Shown: piece after piece, positions 1-7,691 of the stretch
Layout: each line of letters begins with the position of its first letter
Position numbering within the stretch: the first letter of the stretch is position 1
Assembly: GCA_022562915.1 (NCBI GenBank)
Contig: JADFOJ010000033.1
Span: 1-35,611, forward strand
Reading direction: 5' to 3'
Length of the DNA: 35,611 nt
DNA from: Planctomycetota bacterium
GTDB taxonomy: Bacteria > Planctomycetota > Phycisphaerae > Phycisphaerales > SM1A02
Position numbers and translations under genes: made by a program
The notes under the pieces: generated by a model
What the model was told of the DNA's origin: nothing
The model's input: only the letters and a program-made list of their open reading frames with translations
Database searches by the model: none

Positions 1-350
1 GCGGTGAGAAGAAGCGTAGCGAGGTCTTCCAGAGGGCCGTGCTGGCGCCGACGCTGTGCATCATGGACGAGACGGACTCCGGGCTCGACATCGACGCTCT
101 CAAGACCGTCGCCAAGGGCATCAATGCGCTGCGCAGCACCGACCGCGCGTTCATCATCGTCACCCATTACCAGCGCCTGCTCGACCACGTCGTTCCGGAC
201 TTCGTCCACGTCCTGATGGACGGGCGCATCGTCCGGTCCGGCGGCAAGGAGTTGGCGCTGGAACTGGAGGATCACGGCTACACCGACGTCCAGAAGGACA
301 ATCCCGTACCCGAATCGGTCGCCTCACGCCGACGGACGGTGCTCTCGTGA
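1..350 (+). CDS. sufC: SufC, Fe-S assembly ATPase (C-terminal part, 5' end outside window)
   Basis: This is the end of the ABC-type ATPase of the SUF iron-sulfur cluster assembly complex SufBCD, which works in the cytoplasm. The reading frame enters the window at base 3. The visible part starts just after the ABC signature, with the typical SufC string [10 protein letters not shown], then Walker B plus D-loop ([16 protein letters not shown]) and the H-loop histidine ([10 protein letters not shown]). The C-terminal SufC hallmark [20 protein letters not shown] is intact. The stop TGA overlaps the GTG start of sufD in a GTGA junction, so the two are translationally coupled. Roughly 115 of about 250 residues are visible. 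sufB is not seen and could lie upstream of the window. Confidence 0.95.
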   Translation, partial: GEKKRSEVFQRAVLAPTLCIMDETDSGLDIDALKTVAKGINALRSTDRAFIIVTHYQRLLDHVVPDFVHVLMDGRIVRSGGKELALELEDHGYTDVQKDNPVPESVASRRRTVLS

Positions 351-1711
351 CCAGCGTGGCACATCCCAACGGCACGTATGTCGAGCAGTTCCGCCGGGCC
401 GGCGAGGCGCCCTCGGGAACAGCGGGGGTTCCGGGCGGTCCGTCTGCGTGTGCCGAGCTGGTGGAGGTGAAGCAGGCCGCCCTGGATCGATTCGTCGAGC
501 TCGGCTTCCCGACGATGCGGCACGAGGACTGGCGTTTCACCAACACGGCCCGAATCGCCGAGACGGCCTTCCAGCTCGCGGGTCCCGGCAATACGGCGTT
601 CGACGCCACATTCATGGCGTTCATGGCCGCCCAGACGCTCGACGCCGACTGGCCTCGGCTGGTCCTTGTCAACGGGTATTACTGCGCCGAGCTGTCGTGC
701 ACGAAGGGGCTGCCGGATTCGATCCACGCCGGATCGCTCGCGGCATCGACCTCCGGCGCGATCGAGGCACACCTCACCAGGCATGCCCAGTGGAAAACCC
801 AGCCGTTCACCGCCCTGAACACCGCGTTCCTCTCGGACGGCGCGATCGTGCACGTGGCCGCCGGGACGGATTGCCCGCAGCCGGTTCACGTGGTGTATGT
901 CTCGACGCCCGGCGCCGACCCGCAGGTGTCGCACCCGCGAGGACTCATCGTCGCCGAGGCCGGCAGCCGGGTCACGGTCATCGAGAGCTACGTCGGTCCG
1001 GGCGGCGGTGACTATTTCACCAACGCCGTGACCGAGATCGTCGCCGGCGACAACACCACGGTCGATCACTACAAGATCGTCCGCGAACACGACCGGGCGT
1101 ACCACGTCGGGACCACGCACATTCACCAGGGACGCGACAGCTCGGTGACGTCCCACTCGGTCACGCTCGCCGGCGCGCTGGTCAGAAACGACCTCATCGC
1201 CGAGATCGACGGGGAAGGGGCCGTCTGCACGCTCAACGGTCTCTATATCACGCGTGACCGCAGCCACGTGGACAACCACCTGCGCGTCGAGCACCTCAAG
1301 CCCCACGGCGACAGCCGGCAGCACTACAAGGGCATCCTCGACGGGCACTCCCATGCGGTGTTCACGGGCAGGATCAACGTCCACAAGGACGCCCAGAAGA
1401 CCGATGCCAAGCAGACGAACAAGAACCTGCTGCTGTCCGAGGATGCCCAGATCGACACCAAGCCGCAACTGGAAATCTTCGCCGACGATGTGAAGTGCAC
1501 CCACGGTGCGACGATCGGCCAGCTCGACGAGGACGCGATCTTCTACCTGCGATCGCGCGGGATCCGCGAAGACGCGGCCCGCGGCGTGCTGCTGCTGGCG
1601 TTCGCGCAGGAGAGCGTGGACCGGGTTCGTCCGGCACCGCTTCGGAGCCGCCTCCAGGACGCGGTGGGCGAACTGCTTGGCCAGGGCCGGGTGTTGCAGG
1701 AGGCGATATGA
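347..1711 (+). CDS. sufD: SufD, Fe-S cluster assembly scaffold subunit
   Basis: SufD pairs with SufB and SufC in the cluster-assembly scaffold and is needed for iron acquisition. The product is 454 residues, normal for the family. The N-terminal part holds the SufD string [16 protein letters not shown]. The C-terminal half is the conserved SufB/D beta-helix core, with the diagnostic [39 protein letters not shown] and [19 protein letters not shown] blocks, followed by a C-terminal helical stretch with SRGI. The GTG start at 347 was chosen because it overlaps the sufC stop (GTGA); the reading frame is open further upstream but there runs inside sufC. The next gene starts in an ATGA overlap. SufB is excluded because the SufB-specific N-terminal domain is absent, but SufB and SufD are homologous. 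Confidence 0.93.
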   Translation: MTSVAHPNGTYVEQFRRAGEAPSGTAGVPGGPSACAELVEVKQAALDRFVELGFPTMRHEDWRFTNTARIAETAFQLAGPGNTAFDATFMAFMAAQTLDADWPRLVLVNGYYCAELSCTKGLPDSIHAGSLAASTSGAIEAHLTRHAQWKTQPFTALNTAFLSDGAIVHVAAGTDCPQPVHVVYVSTPGADPQVSHPRGLIVAEAGSRVTVIESYVGPGGGDYFTNAVTEIVAGDNTTVDHYKIVREHDRAYHVGTTHIHQGRDSSVTSHSVTLAGALVRNDLIAEIDGEGAVCTLNGLYITRDRSHVDNHLRVEHLKPHGDSRQHYKGILDGHSHAVFTGRINVHKDAQKTDAKQTNKNLLLSEDAQIDTKPQLEIFADDVKCTHGATIGQLDEDAIFYLRSRGIREDAARGVLLLAFAQESVDRVRPAPLRSRLQDAVGELLGQGRVLQEAI

Positions 1712-2973
1712 CCACGGCGTCCGGACCGACGCCGCCGGCAACCAGGACGGCCGCACCGTACGACGTGCAGCGGATTCGGGAGGACTTTCCCATCCTCGCC
1801 CGTGAGATCAACGGTGAGCCGCTGGTCTACCTGGACAATGCCGCCACCGCGCAGAAGCCCGACGCGGTCATCGACGCGATCTGCGGGTATTACCGTACGG
1901 CCAACGCGAACATTCATCGCGGTGTCCACAGGCTGAGCGTCGAGGCTACCAAGGCGTACGAGGGAGCCCGCTGCACCGTGCAGCGGTTCCTCGGGGCGCG
2001 CCGACCGGAGGAGATCGTCTTCGTTCGCAGCGCGACCGAGGCGATCAATCTCGTCGCCCAGGCATACGCCCGACCGAGGCTCGCCGCCGGCGACGAGATC
2101 CTGATCACGACCATGGAGCACCACTCCAACATCGTGCCGTGGCAGATCGTGTGCGAGCAGACCGGGGCCGTGCTGCGGGTGGCGCCGATCACCGACGCCG
2201 GCGAGCTCGAAATCGACGAGTTCGAGAAGCTGCTGGGCCCGCGGACCCGGCTGGTCGCGGTCACCCACATCTCCAACGCGCTGGGCACGGTCAACCCGGT
2301 CGCGAAGCTGGTCGAGCTGGCCCACCGCCATGGGGCCGTGGTGCTCATCGACGGCGCCCAGGCGGCGCCGCACCTGCCGATCGACGTGACGGCACTGGGT
2401 TGCGATTTCTACGCGATCACCGGCCACAAGATGTTCGGCCCCACGGGTGTCGGCGCCCTGTACGGCCGCTACGAACTGCTCGACGCCATGGAGCCGTACC
2501 AGGGCGGCGGCGAGATGATCCTCTCGGTGTCGTTCGAGAAGACGACGTACAACCACGTGCCGCACAAGTTCGAGGCGGGAACGCCCAACATCGCCGGGGT
2601 CATCGGGATGGGGGCCGCGGTGGACTATCTCAACGACATAGGGCTGAATCGCATCGGGACGTACGAGCAGGGGTTGCTCGCGTACGCCACCGAGGCGATC
2701 AGCCGGATCCCGGGCGTGAGGCTGTTCGGCACCGCCGCGCACAAGGCCGCGGTGCTGTCGTTCAACATCGGCGACGTACATCCCCACGACGCCGGGACGA
2801 TCCTCGACCAGCAGGGCATCGCCGTGCGGACCGGCCACCACTGCGCCCAGCCGGTCATGGAGCGTTTCGGGATCACCGCGACGGTCCGCGCATCGATCGC
2901 CCTCTACAACACGCACGCCGAAATCGACCGGCTCGCGGCCGCGGTCGCGACTGTCCGGGAGGTCTTCGCGTGA
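1708..2973 (+). CDS. sufS: SufS, cysteine desulfurase
   Basis: PLP-dependent class II cysteine desulfurase that takes sulfur from cysteine as a persulfide for cluster assembly. It has 421 residues. Visible marks: the SufS N-terminal block YLDNAATAQKP, the HxxSN motif EHHSNIVPW (about residues 137-145), the PLP aspartate in VVLIDGAQAAPH (about 212-222), the Schiff-base lysine K241 in ITGHKMFGPTG, and the active cysteine C379 in RTGHHCAQP. The short cysteine loop fits type II (SufS) rather than IscS/NifS. It begins in an ATGA overlap with sufD and ends in a TGATG overlap with sufU, its expected sulfur acceptor. About 20 residues at the N-terminus (Thr/Pro/Ala-rich) precede the conserved core and look disordered. 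Confidence 0.95.
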   Translation: MTTASGPTPPATRTAAPYDVQRIREDFPILAREINGEPLVYLDNAATAQKPDAVIDAICGYYRTANANIHRGVHRLSVEATKAYEGARCTVQRFLGARRPEEIVFVRSATEAINLVAQAYARPRLAAGDEILITTMEHHSNIVPWQIVCEQTGAVLRVAPITDAGELEIDEFEKLLGPRTRLVAVTHISNALGTVNPVAKLVELAHRHGAVVLIDGAQAAPHLPIDVTALGCDFYAITGHKMFGPTGVGALYGRYELLDAMEPYQGGGEMILSVSFEKTTYNHVPHKFEAGTPNIAGVIGMGAAVDYLNDIGLNRIGTYEQGLLAYATEAISRIPGVRLFGTAAHKAAVLSFNIGDVHPHDAGTILDQQGIAVRTGHHCAQPVMERFGITATVRASIALYNTHAEIDRLAAAVATVREVFA

Positions 2974-3428
2974 TGTTCGATCTTTCTGACCTGTACCAGG
3001 AACTCATCCTCGATCACAACCGCAGTCCGCGCAACCGGCGCCGGATCGAGCACGCCGGCTGCCGGGCGGAGGGCTACAACCCGCTGTGCGGTGATCGGAT
3101 CACGGTGTACCTTTCGATCGGCGGGGACGTGATCGAGGAGGCCGCCTTCGAGGGCACGGGCTGCGCCATCTCGACCGCCGCTGCGTCGATGATGACCGAG
3201 GCCGTCAAGGGCATGAGCGTTGCCGAGGCCACGGCGCTGTTCGAACGTTTTCGCGCGATGGTCACGGCTGACGAAGACCGCGTTGAGGCCGACGGGGCGT
3301 CCATGGGCAAGCTCGGCGCTTTCGCCGGGGTGCGCCGCTTCCCGGCCAGGGTCAAGTGCGCGACGCTGGCCTGGCACACGCTCCGCGCGGCCATCGCCGG
3401 CGACCATGCCAGCGTGACCACGGAATGA
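2973..3428 (+). CDS. sufU: SufU, zinc-dependent sulfurtransferase
   Basis: SufU accepts persulfide sulfur from SufS. The 151-residue product has the IscU-like fold signature with the three cysteines and one aspartate of the SufU zinc site: C41 and D43 in NPLCGDRITVY, C66 in GTGCAISTAAASMM, and C128 in ARVKCATLAWHTL. The insert between the second and third cysteine (around residues 85-105) is typical of SufU and lacking in IscU. The start is fixed by the TGATG junction with sufS. The stop overlaps the next start (ATGA). Pairing sufS-sufU places this operon in the SufU-type branch (Firmicutes, Actinobacteria and others) rather than the SufE type. Confidence 0.93.
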   Translation: MFDLSDLYQELILDHNRSPRNRRRIEHAGCRAEGYNPLCGDRITVYLSIGGDVIEEAAFEGTGCAISTAAASMMTEAVKGMSVAEATALFERFRAMVTADEDRVEADGASMGKLGAFAGVRRFPARVKCATLAWHTLRAAIAGDHASVTTE

Positions 3429-3757
3429 CCGGCCCACTGGACAGTCTCAGGGCGCAGGCCACCGAGGCCGAGGTCGTCGAGGTCCTCAAGACGATCCGCG
3501 ACCCGGAGCTGCCCGTCAGCATCTGGGACATGGGGCTGATCTACGGCATCGACGTGAGTCCCGAGGACGAGATCACGATCCGCATGACGCTGACCACGCC
3601 CTCGTGCCCGGTCGCCGAGACGCTGCCCCCGGAAGTCGAGCAGAAGGTCGCCGCGATCCACGGCGTCAAGAGCTGCAGTGTCCAGATCGTCTGGGAGCCT
3701 CCGTGGACGGCGGACCGCATGACGGATGCGGCCCGGCTCGAAACCGGGTTGATGTAG
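3425..3757 (+). CDS. sufT: SufT-like protein, MIP18/DUF59 family
   Basis: A 110-residue single-domain MIP18 (DUF59) protein. Family members (SufT, PaaD-like, eukaryotic CIA2) help mature Fe-S proteins. Visible marks: VVEVLKTIRDPELPVSIWDM with the conserved DPE motif at about residues 29-31, then DMGLIYGIDV, LTTPSCPVAETLP with the conserved cysteine, and WEPPWT near the end. The C-terminus ARLETGLM is close to the usual family ending, so the gene appears complete. It starts in an ATGA overlap with sufU, making it the last gene of the operon. Its stop codon TAG (3755-3757) lies inside the left arm of a 36-bp perfect inverted repeat, see the next entry. Placement at the end of sufCDSU supports the SufT name over PaaD. 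Confidence 0.88.
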   Translation: MTGPLDSLRAQATEAEVVEVLKTIRDPELPVSIWDMGLIYGIDVSPEDEITIRMTLTTPSCPVAETLPPEVEQKVAAIHGVKSCSVQIVWEPPWTADRMTDAARLETGLM

Positions 3758-3850
3758 AAAATAGACCGGGACTAATTTCCAGCCGGTGGCCTACCACAAC
3801 GCGGTGCCGGCAGCCTGGAAATTAGTCCCGGTCTATTTTCTACATCAACC
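3747..3850. repeat. 36-bp perfect inverted repeat, REP/MITE-like hairpin at the end of the suf operon
   Basis: Bases 3747-3782 are the exact reverse complement of 3815-3850, with a 32-base loop (3783-3814). The arms are AT-richer than the surroundings and carry the core AAAATAGACCGGGACTAATT. The left arm covers the last two sense codons and the stop of the sufT-like gene. Such a structure would end transcription or protect mRNA 3' ends. Perfect arms of this length with a gene-end location suggest a recently arrived non-autonomous element (REP moved by a tyrosine transposase, or MITE). No transposase is next to it, so mobility is inferred only. Confidence 0.9.
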
Positions 3851-4051
3851 GTGGAGCGACGTTCGAAGACACGGGCGAGCAAGCTCGACCGTGCCACCCG
3901 GCGACGAGAGATCACAGCGGCACAGGTACCTTAAAAACTTTTTTCCGGTCCGCAATACACTGGCGGGCCGGCGTCCGGGCCCTTCGGCCGGTCATGATCT
4001 CACCCTCGCCCGCGGCGTTTTGCCCCGCACCCGCCGGTACGTTGTGCGGCG
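3851..4051 (+). promoter_or_regulatory. Gap before the ubiquitin-like cluster: probable promoter and 5' leader hairpin
   Basis: This 201-base gap separates the suf operon from the ubiquitin-like cluster and must hold the cluster promoter if the upstream hairpin terminates. An A/T tract TTAAAAACTTTTTT (3931-3944) is followed by TACACT (3956-3961), a weak candidate -10; no convincing -35 at standard spacing is seen. Directly before the start codon, CCGCAC (4025-4030) can pair with GTGCGG (4044-4049), a small hairpin where the ribosome binding site should be; no good Shine-Dalgarno is visible for the first gene. Both points are tentative. Confidence 0.3.
3885..3899 (+). repeat. Dispersed repeat copy TCGACCGTGCCACCC
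   Basis: The 15-base string TCGACCGTGCCACCC occurs here, again at 23691-23705, and as its exact reverse complement at 23593-23607. The similarity extends: GTGGAGCGACGT at 3851-3862 is the reverse complement of 23648-23659, and both places have ACGGGCGA between the two blocks. This looks like a short intergenic repeat family in this genome. Confidence 0.65.
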
Positions 4052-4645
4052 ATGATTCAGATCGCGTCAGCCCTGAGACAGTTCCACCTGATCGACGCCG
4101 AGGCGGACGAACACGGCACGCACGAGGTGCTGCGGGTCCCGGAGGGCCTGTCGTACCTGGTCACCGGCGACGCTTCGGGCGGGCCGCGACTCGTCGCCGA
4201 TTCCGAAGCCGCCTCCGTGGCCAAGGTCACCCGCGGCGTGATCCTGGAGCCCATCTCCCGGCAGAGGGAACTGGTCCTGCTCATGGTCCTGTCGCCGGGG
4301 CAGCAGCCGGTGCTGATCAACGGCGTGACCGCCGGTCGCGTGGCGACGCTTCGCGAGGGTGACGTGGTTCAGCTCGACGGCGGCCGGCAGACCTTCCACG
4401 TCGCGCTGCACCTGCACTCGGTGATCGGGCGGGCCCCGCAGGAGCGGGCCGACGAATTGTGCCTGACGTGTCACCGTGCCCTCGACAATGACATCGTGCT
4501 CATCTGCAGTGTCTGCGGCAAGGCACAGCACTGTGACACCAGCGGCGACGCGGGCGCACGCAACTGCATCCTGTCGAGCACGTGCCCGTCGTGCAGGACC
4601 ACGATTCACACCGACGGGCACACCGCGCTGCCGGAGGATCTCTGA
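4052..4645 (+). CDS. FHA-like domain plus RING-like zinc domain protein (candidate E3-type component)
   Basis: A 197-residue protein of two parts. Residues about 25-125 end in the string VLINGVTAGR..LREGDVVQLDGG, which looks like the closing strands of an FHA-type (phosphopeptide-binding) beta sandwich. Residues 135-185 hold a cysteine-rich domain: C137xxC140, C152xxC155, H160-C161, C172, C178xxC181. This spacing can bind two zinc ions like the binuclear treble clef of RING fingers; bacterial RING-like proteins are known from comparative genomics of ubiquitin-like systems. It is the first gene of the cluster and is followed by E1 (one base gap) and E2, the classical RING partner. An E3-like or adaptor role is inferred from that context. 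Other zinc-ribbon folds remain possible. Confidence 0.6.
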   Translation: MIQIASALRQFHLIDAEADEHGTHEVLRVPEGLSYLVTGDASGGPRLVADSEAASVAKVTRGVILEPISRQRELVLLMVLSPGQQPVLINGVTAGRVATLREGDVVQLDGGRQTFHVALHLHSVIGRAPQERADELCLTCHRALDNDIVLICSVCGKAQHCDTSGDAGARNCILSSTCPSCRTTIHTDGHTALPEDL

Positions 4646-4646
4646 G

Positions 4647-5927
4647 ATGGTCTGGTCCGCGCCGGGATTCCGCGAGATCACGATCGATTCGACGGCCGGT
4701 GGCCATGACAGGGCCGGCCTGGTCGGCGCGGTCGACCGAATGCCCGATTTTCCAGGTCTCACCGGCGACGCCCGGGCCATCCTGGCCGGGACGAGGTTGC
4801 TGGTCGTGGGTACCGGGTCCGTCGGTGGCCGGATTGCGGAGCACGCGGCGCGGTGCCGTGTCGGCGAGATCGGCCTGGTCGATCCGAAGACCTTCTCCGC
4901 GAACTTCGACACCCAGGTGACCCGTTCTCGATCGGACATCGGGCGACCCAAGGCGGCCCAGGTGGGCGCGTGGGCGAAGACCATCTCTCCGTCGTCGATC
5001 GTCCGGGTCTTCGACGGATCCGTCCAGGCGTTGTCGTGGCTCGACCTCGATGACTACGACATCGTCGTCGCCTCGACGGACAACCTGCTGGCGGAGGTGT
5101 ATCTCGGCGAGACGTGCATGGCATTGGGGCTGCCACTGCTGTACGCGTCGGTTCACGGCCCGACGCTCTGCAGCCAGGTGCGGGTCTTCATGAACCGCAA
5201 CGGCGATTCACCGTGCCCCTCCTGCGGCTACAGCCGCGCCGAGCGCGAGCAGTTGTCCAGCGGCACCAGGTTCAGCTGCGACCCCGCCGCCGGTGGCGAA
5301 GCGGACCTCGACGGCCCGCCGACGGTCAGCGTAAGCCCGCTGTGCAGCCTCGCCGCCGACATGGCGATGCTGGAGGTTCTCCGGATGAGGCTGCGGCTCG
5401 GCTCGGCGCCGTGCGACTGCGTGCGGGAACTCAACGGCTATACGGGGGCCTCGGTCACGACACCGCTGTCGCGCCGGGCCGCGTGCGGGGTCGACCACAC
5501 GGTCCTGGAGCGCGTGTACCTCGACCGACCCCTCGGCGAGTGCACCTTGCGTGACTGCGCCGAGGCCGCGGGGGTGACGGGCGACGAGGGGATCGCCCGC
5601 ACCTCTTTCGCGGTCGACGACAGTCTCTTTGCCCCGGTTCTCACCTGCACGGCGTGCGAAGCCTCGCACGAGCACAACGGTTTCGTGGACCGTCGTCGAG
5701 GAACACTGCCCCGCCCGTGCCGCGCGTGCGGCCACCATGGCCTGGCACCCCACCCGTTCCGCTCGTTCGATCGGCTCATACCCGCCCGCGCCGGCGGCCT
5801 GCTGCCGCACCTGGACGTTCCGCTGCGAGCCCTCGGCGCCGACGGCCGGGGCGTCGTGGTCCGGTACGGCCGCAAGGCCGTTCTTCTCCGTTGGAAATCC
5901 GACCGCACACGGGACACGACATCATGA
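4647..5927 (+). CDS. E1-like ThiF-family activating enzyme with extra zinc-binding C-terminal region
   Basis: A 426-residue ThiF/MoeB/E1 superfamily protein expected to adenylate the C-terminus of a ubiquitin-like protein. The Rossmann nucleotide loop is GTGSVGG (55-61), followed by the acidic GLVDP (D79), the E1 residues N86, Q90 and R94, and IGRPKA (99-104), which matches the E1 arginine/lysine motif. VASTDN (141-146) matches the conserved Dx(N) after the crossover loop. Cysteines C190xxC193 and C256xC258 may form the structural zinc site; C233 in SPLCSLAADMA is a candidate thioester cysteine. After residue 300 comes an additional part with C334xxC337 and C358xxC361, a second zinc knuckle pair unusual for MoeB/ThiF. 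The ATG at 4647 follows GGAGG with good spacing. It is translationally coupled to the E2 gene (ATGA). Confidence 0.85.
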   Translation: MVWSAPGFREITIDSTAGGHDRAGLVGAVDRMPDFPGLTGDARAILAGTRLLVVGTGSVGGRIAEHAARCRVGEIGLVDPKTFSANFDTQVTRSRSDIGRPKAAQVGAWAKTISPSSIVRVFDGSVQALSWLDLDDYDIVVASTDNLLAEVYLGETCMALGLPLLYASVHGPTLCSQVRVFMNRNGDSPCPSCGYSRAEREQLSSGTRFSCDPAAGGEADLDGPPTVSVSPLCSLAADMAMLEVLRMRLRLGSAPCDCVRELNGYTGASVTTPLSRRAACGVDHTVLERVYLDRPLGECTLRDCAEAAGVTGDEGIARTSFAVDDSLFAPVLTCTACEASHEHNGFVDRRRGTLPRPCRACGHHGLAPHPFRSFDRLIPARAGGLLPHLDVPLRALGADGRGVVVRYGRKAVLLRWKSDRTRDTTS

Positions 5928-6580
5928 CTACGACAGCAACGCCGCGGCCCCCCGGGCTCGGCTCACTCGACCGGATCACGCTCACCCCGGCCAACGAGCA
6001 CATGCTCGCGGTGGCGGCATCCTCGATGCAGGGCGTCGACCCGTGGCCGGCCCGCAAGATGTCCGAGGCGAGGCAACTGCTCGCCCTTGGCCAGCTCGCC
6101 GGCTCGAAGCGAATGCAGGTTCGCGAACTGGACCTCGAACAGGACCTTCGCGCGACCGTCTGGTTCGACGTTCCGGTCGCCATGACGCCCGACTCCACCG
6201 GCGCCCTGCGGATCCAACAGGGTGCGGTGGTCGGCATCATCTATCCGCGGGTGATCCTGAGCATTCCGCTGCCCGGGTACGCGTTGACGAGCCTCGTGGA
6301 GCCGGAGGCGGGCGCGTTCTACCCGAACCTCGGATCGAGCCGCGGGCAGCGGATGTGTCTCGGCGCGCAGCTGCCGGTGGGGATCCCGGTCGTCGAGCTG
6401 GCGCTCGGAGCATGGTCATTGCTGGCGATGCAGACGGTGATGCTGGACGCAGGAGATTCCGCAGGCGTCATGCACATGGCGGCGGCCGAGTACTGGCAGG
6501 CGAACCGCGACCGGATGCCGCTCACCCGCGAGCCGTTGCTCCGTCCCGACCGGCTGCCTGGGGAACCACGATGCAGTTGA
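5924..6580 (+). CDS. E2-like (UBC-fold) ubiquitin-conjugating enzyme homologue
   Basis: A 218-residue protein with an apparent E2 fold. The stretch at 126-151 reads EPEAGAFYPNL..RGQRMCLGAQLP, matching the E2 active-site pattern in which an HPN motif precedes the catalytic cysteine (here YPN at 133-135 and C145 in MCLG). Strands before it (RATVWFDVP, VVGIIYPRVILSIPLPGY) match the E2 beta meander with the P-x-x-Y/F-P type turn. The helix after the cysteine (VVELALGAWSLLAMQ) matches the usual E2 helix. Histidine of HPN is replaced by tyrosine, as seen in other bacterial E2-like proteins. The start sits in an ATGA overlap with E1. Function: would accept the modifier from E1 by transthioesterification. 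The last residues overlap the next gene by 10 bases. Confidence 0.78.
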   Translation: MTTTATPRPPGLGSLDRITLTPANEHMLAVAASSMQGVDPWPARKMSEARQLLALGQLAGSKRMQVRELDLEQDLRATVWFDVPVAMTPDSTGALRIQQGAVVGIIYPRVILSIPLPGYALTSLVEPEAGAFYPNLGSSRGQRMCLGAQLPVGIPVVELALGAWSLLAMQTVMLDAGDSAGVMHMAAAEYWQANRDRMPLTREPLLRPDRLPGEPRCS

Positions 6581-7341
6581 CCGCGCGGACCATTGCCCGA
6601 ACCAACGACCGGCTTGCCGAGCTGGGACTGCAGCCGGATCGACCGAACGCCTGGTCCGGAGAGGACCTTCACCTTGCGATCGATGGCGGCTGGCTTTGCT
6701 TCAGCACGAAGCGATCGCCGCCGGCCGCGTCAGGAGGCCTCGATGCGCCGGGGCTCTGGAAACAGTCGACGGGCGGCGGCCGCGTCTTCGAGGCGCCGCT
6801 GGGAGCGATCATGCAGCGGATCGACGACACCGGGTTCGACGACCACGCTGAGGAAGCCGTGATCGCGATGGTGGCGACCTGGGCCGTGCAGACGCTCGAC
6901 GGCACCGGGGCCAGGGGATGGGCGCCGCCGGCGGTCGAACGGCTCGACGAACTGCTCCCGCCGGCGGCACTGTCGTTCCAGAGCGGCTCGCTGCTGGAAC
7001 CGTGCACGCTGGTGAGCCTCGAACACACGCTCCGCGTGCACGTCTGTCTGGGTCGGATCGACCCGGCGCTCTCCGATGCGCGCCGGCGCTGGGTGGATCG
7101 CGTGGTGGCCGACGCGAGGCGGCTGCGGCTGGTTCGTGTCGAACTGCGCGCTCCCGGCGAGGCGCCCGCCATGATCGAGGCCGCGATCGACCTGACCGGT
7201 GCGCCGGCGGCGATCGGCGAGGCGATGCTGCCGCTCGCCGTGGACGCGCTGCGTCACTGCTTCGAATTCCTCGCACTGACCGCAACCATCGTCGGCGACG
7301 CACAGTGCGCCAGCCGGGTGCTCGACACCGTGCCGAGCTGA
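6571..7341 (+). CDS. Unknown protein embedded in the ubiquitin-like cluster
   Basis: A 256-residue protein I cannot assign to a family. It is predicted soluble, with no signal peptide or membrane segment and with no cysteine pairs suggesting zinc. The second half (about 150-250) looks like an alpha/beta module with a final long hydrophobic helix region (MLPLAVDALRHCFEFLALTA). It begins 10 bases inside the end of the E2 gene, with GGGG upstream of ATG, and ends 44 bases before the ubiquitin-like gene. The tight position between E2 and modifier implies a role in the same pathway, for example a substrate adaptor or chaperone; this is context only. Confidence 0.75.
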   Translation: MQLTARTIARTNDRLAELGLQPDRPNAWSGEDLHLAIDGGWLCFSTKRSPPAASGGLDAPGLWKQSTGGGRVFEAPLGAIMQRIDDTGFDDHAEEAVIAMVATWAVQTLDGTGARGWAPPAVERLDELLPPAALSFQSGSLLEPCTLVSLEHTLRVHVCLGRIDPALSDARRRWVDRVVADARRLRLVRVELRAPGEAPAMIEAAIDLTGAPAAIGEAMLPLAVDALRHCFEFLALTATIVGDAQCASRVLDTVPS

Positions 7342-7385
7342 AACATCTCTTCTCGAAAACCCTTTCCGGAAAGGACCGCTCAACC

Positions 7386-7691
7386 ATGATCACAACCTCA
7401 CAAGACCTTCTCTCAAGGACCGCACCGGGAAAGGTTCGCCTGCGGATCCGCGACATCACCGCCACGCACGAGGCGGAACTGGTGATCGACGCCGACCTGC
7501 GCGTCGGTGCCGTCGCCAGGACGGTCGCGGCCCGGATGTCGTTGCCGGCGGATACGACCTGGGCACTTCGTTCTGACACCACCGCGGCGTTCCTGGACGA
7601 CGACGCAACCATCGGCGAGGCGGTCGGCGTCGACGGCGACACGGAAGTCTTCCTCACCGCCACGCCCCGGGCACACCTCGGCGCCGGATGA
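7386..7691 (+). CDS. Ubiquitin-like beta-grasp protein 1, C-terminal Gly-Ala-Gly
   Basis: A 101-residue small protein with the length and pattern of a ubiquitin-like beta-grasp fold: strand KVRLRIRDI (16-24), strand AELVIDADL, helix RVGAVARTVAARM (39-51), strand TTWALRSD, a loop AAFLDDDATIGEAVG (67-81, like the L-x-D-x-x-T-I-x-E segment of ubiquitin-like proteins), and strand TEVFLTATP (86-94). The chain ends PRAHLGAG, leaving a terminal glycine without processing, as needed for E1 adenylation. A strong Shine-Dalgarno (GGAAAGGA) precedes the ATG, fitting higher output than its coupled neighbours. The stop overlaps the start of the JAB gene (ATGA). YukD/EsaB-type ubiquitin-like proteins are the closest pattern I recognise; the E1/E2/JAB context supports a conjugated modifier. 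Confidence 0.75.
   Translation: MITTSQDLLSRTAPGKVRLRIRDITATHEAELVIDADLRVGAVARTVAARMSLPADTTWALRSDTTAAFLDDDATIGEAVGVDGDTEVFLTATPRAHLGAG

Noticed and set aside
278..1756. Long minus-strand open frame (492 codons) across sufD
   Set aside because: Antisense shadow of sufD in high-GC DNA; protein is Arg/Val/Asp-rich without any family pattern, while the plus strand has clear SufD blocks.
1543..2916. Long minus-strand open frame (457 codons) across sufS
   Set aside because: Shadow of sufS, which has all catalytic residues on the plus strand.
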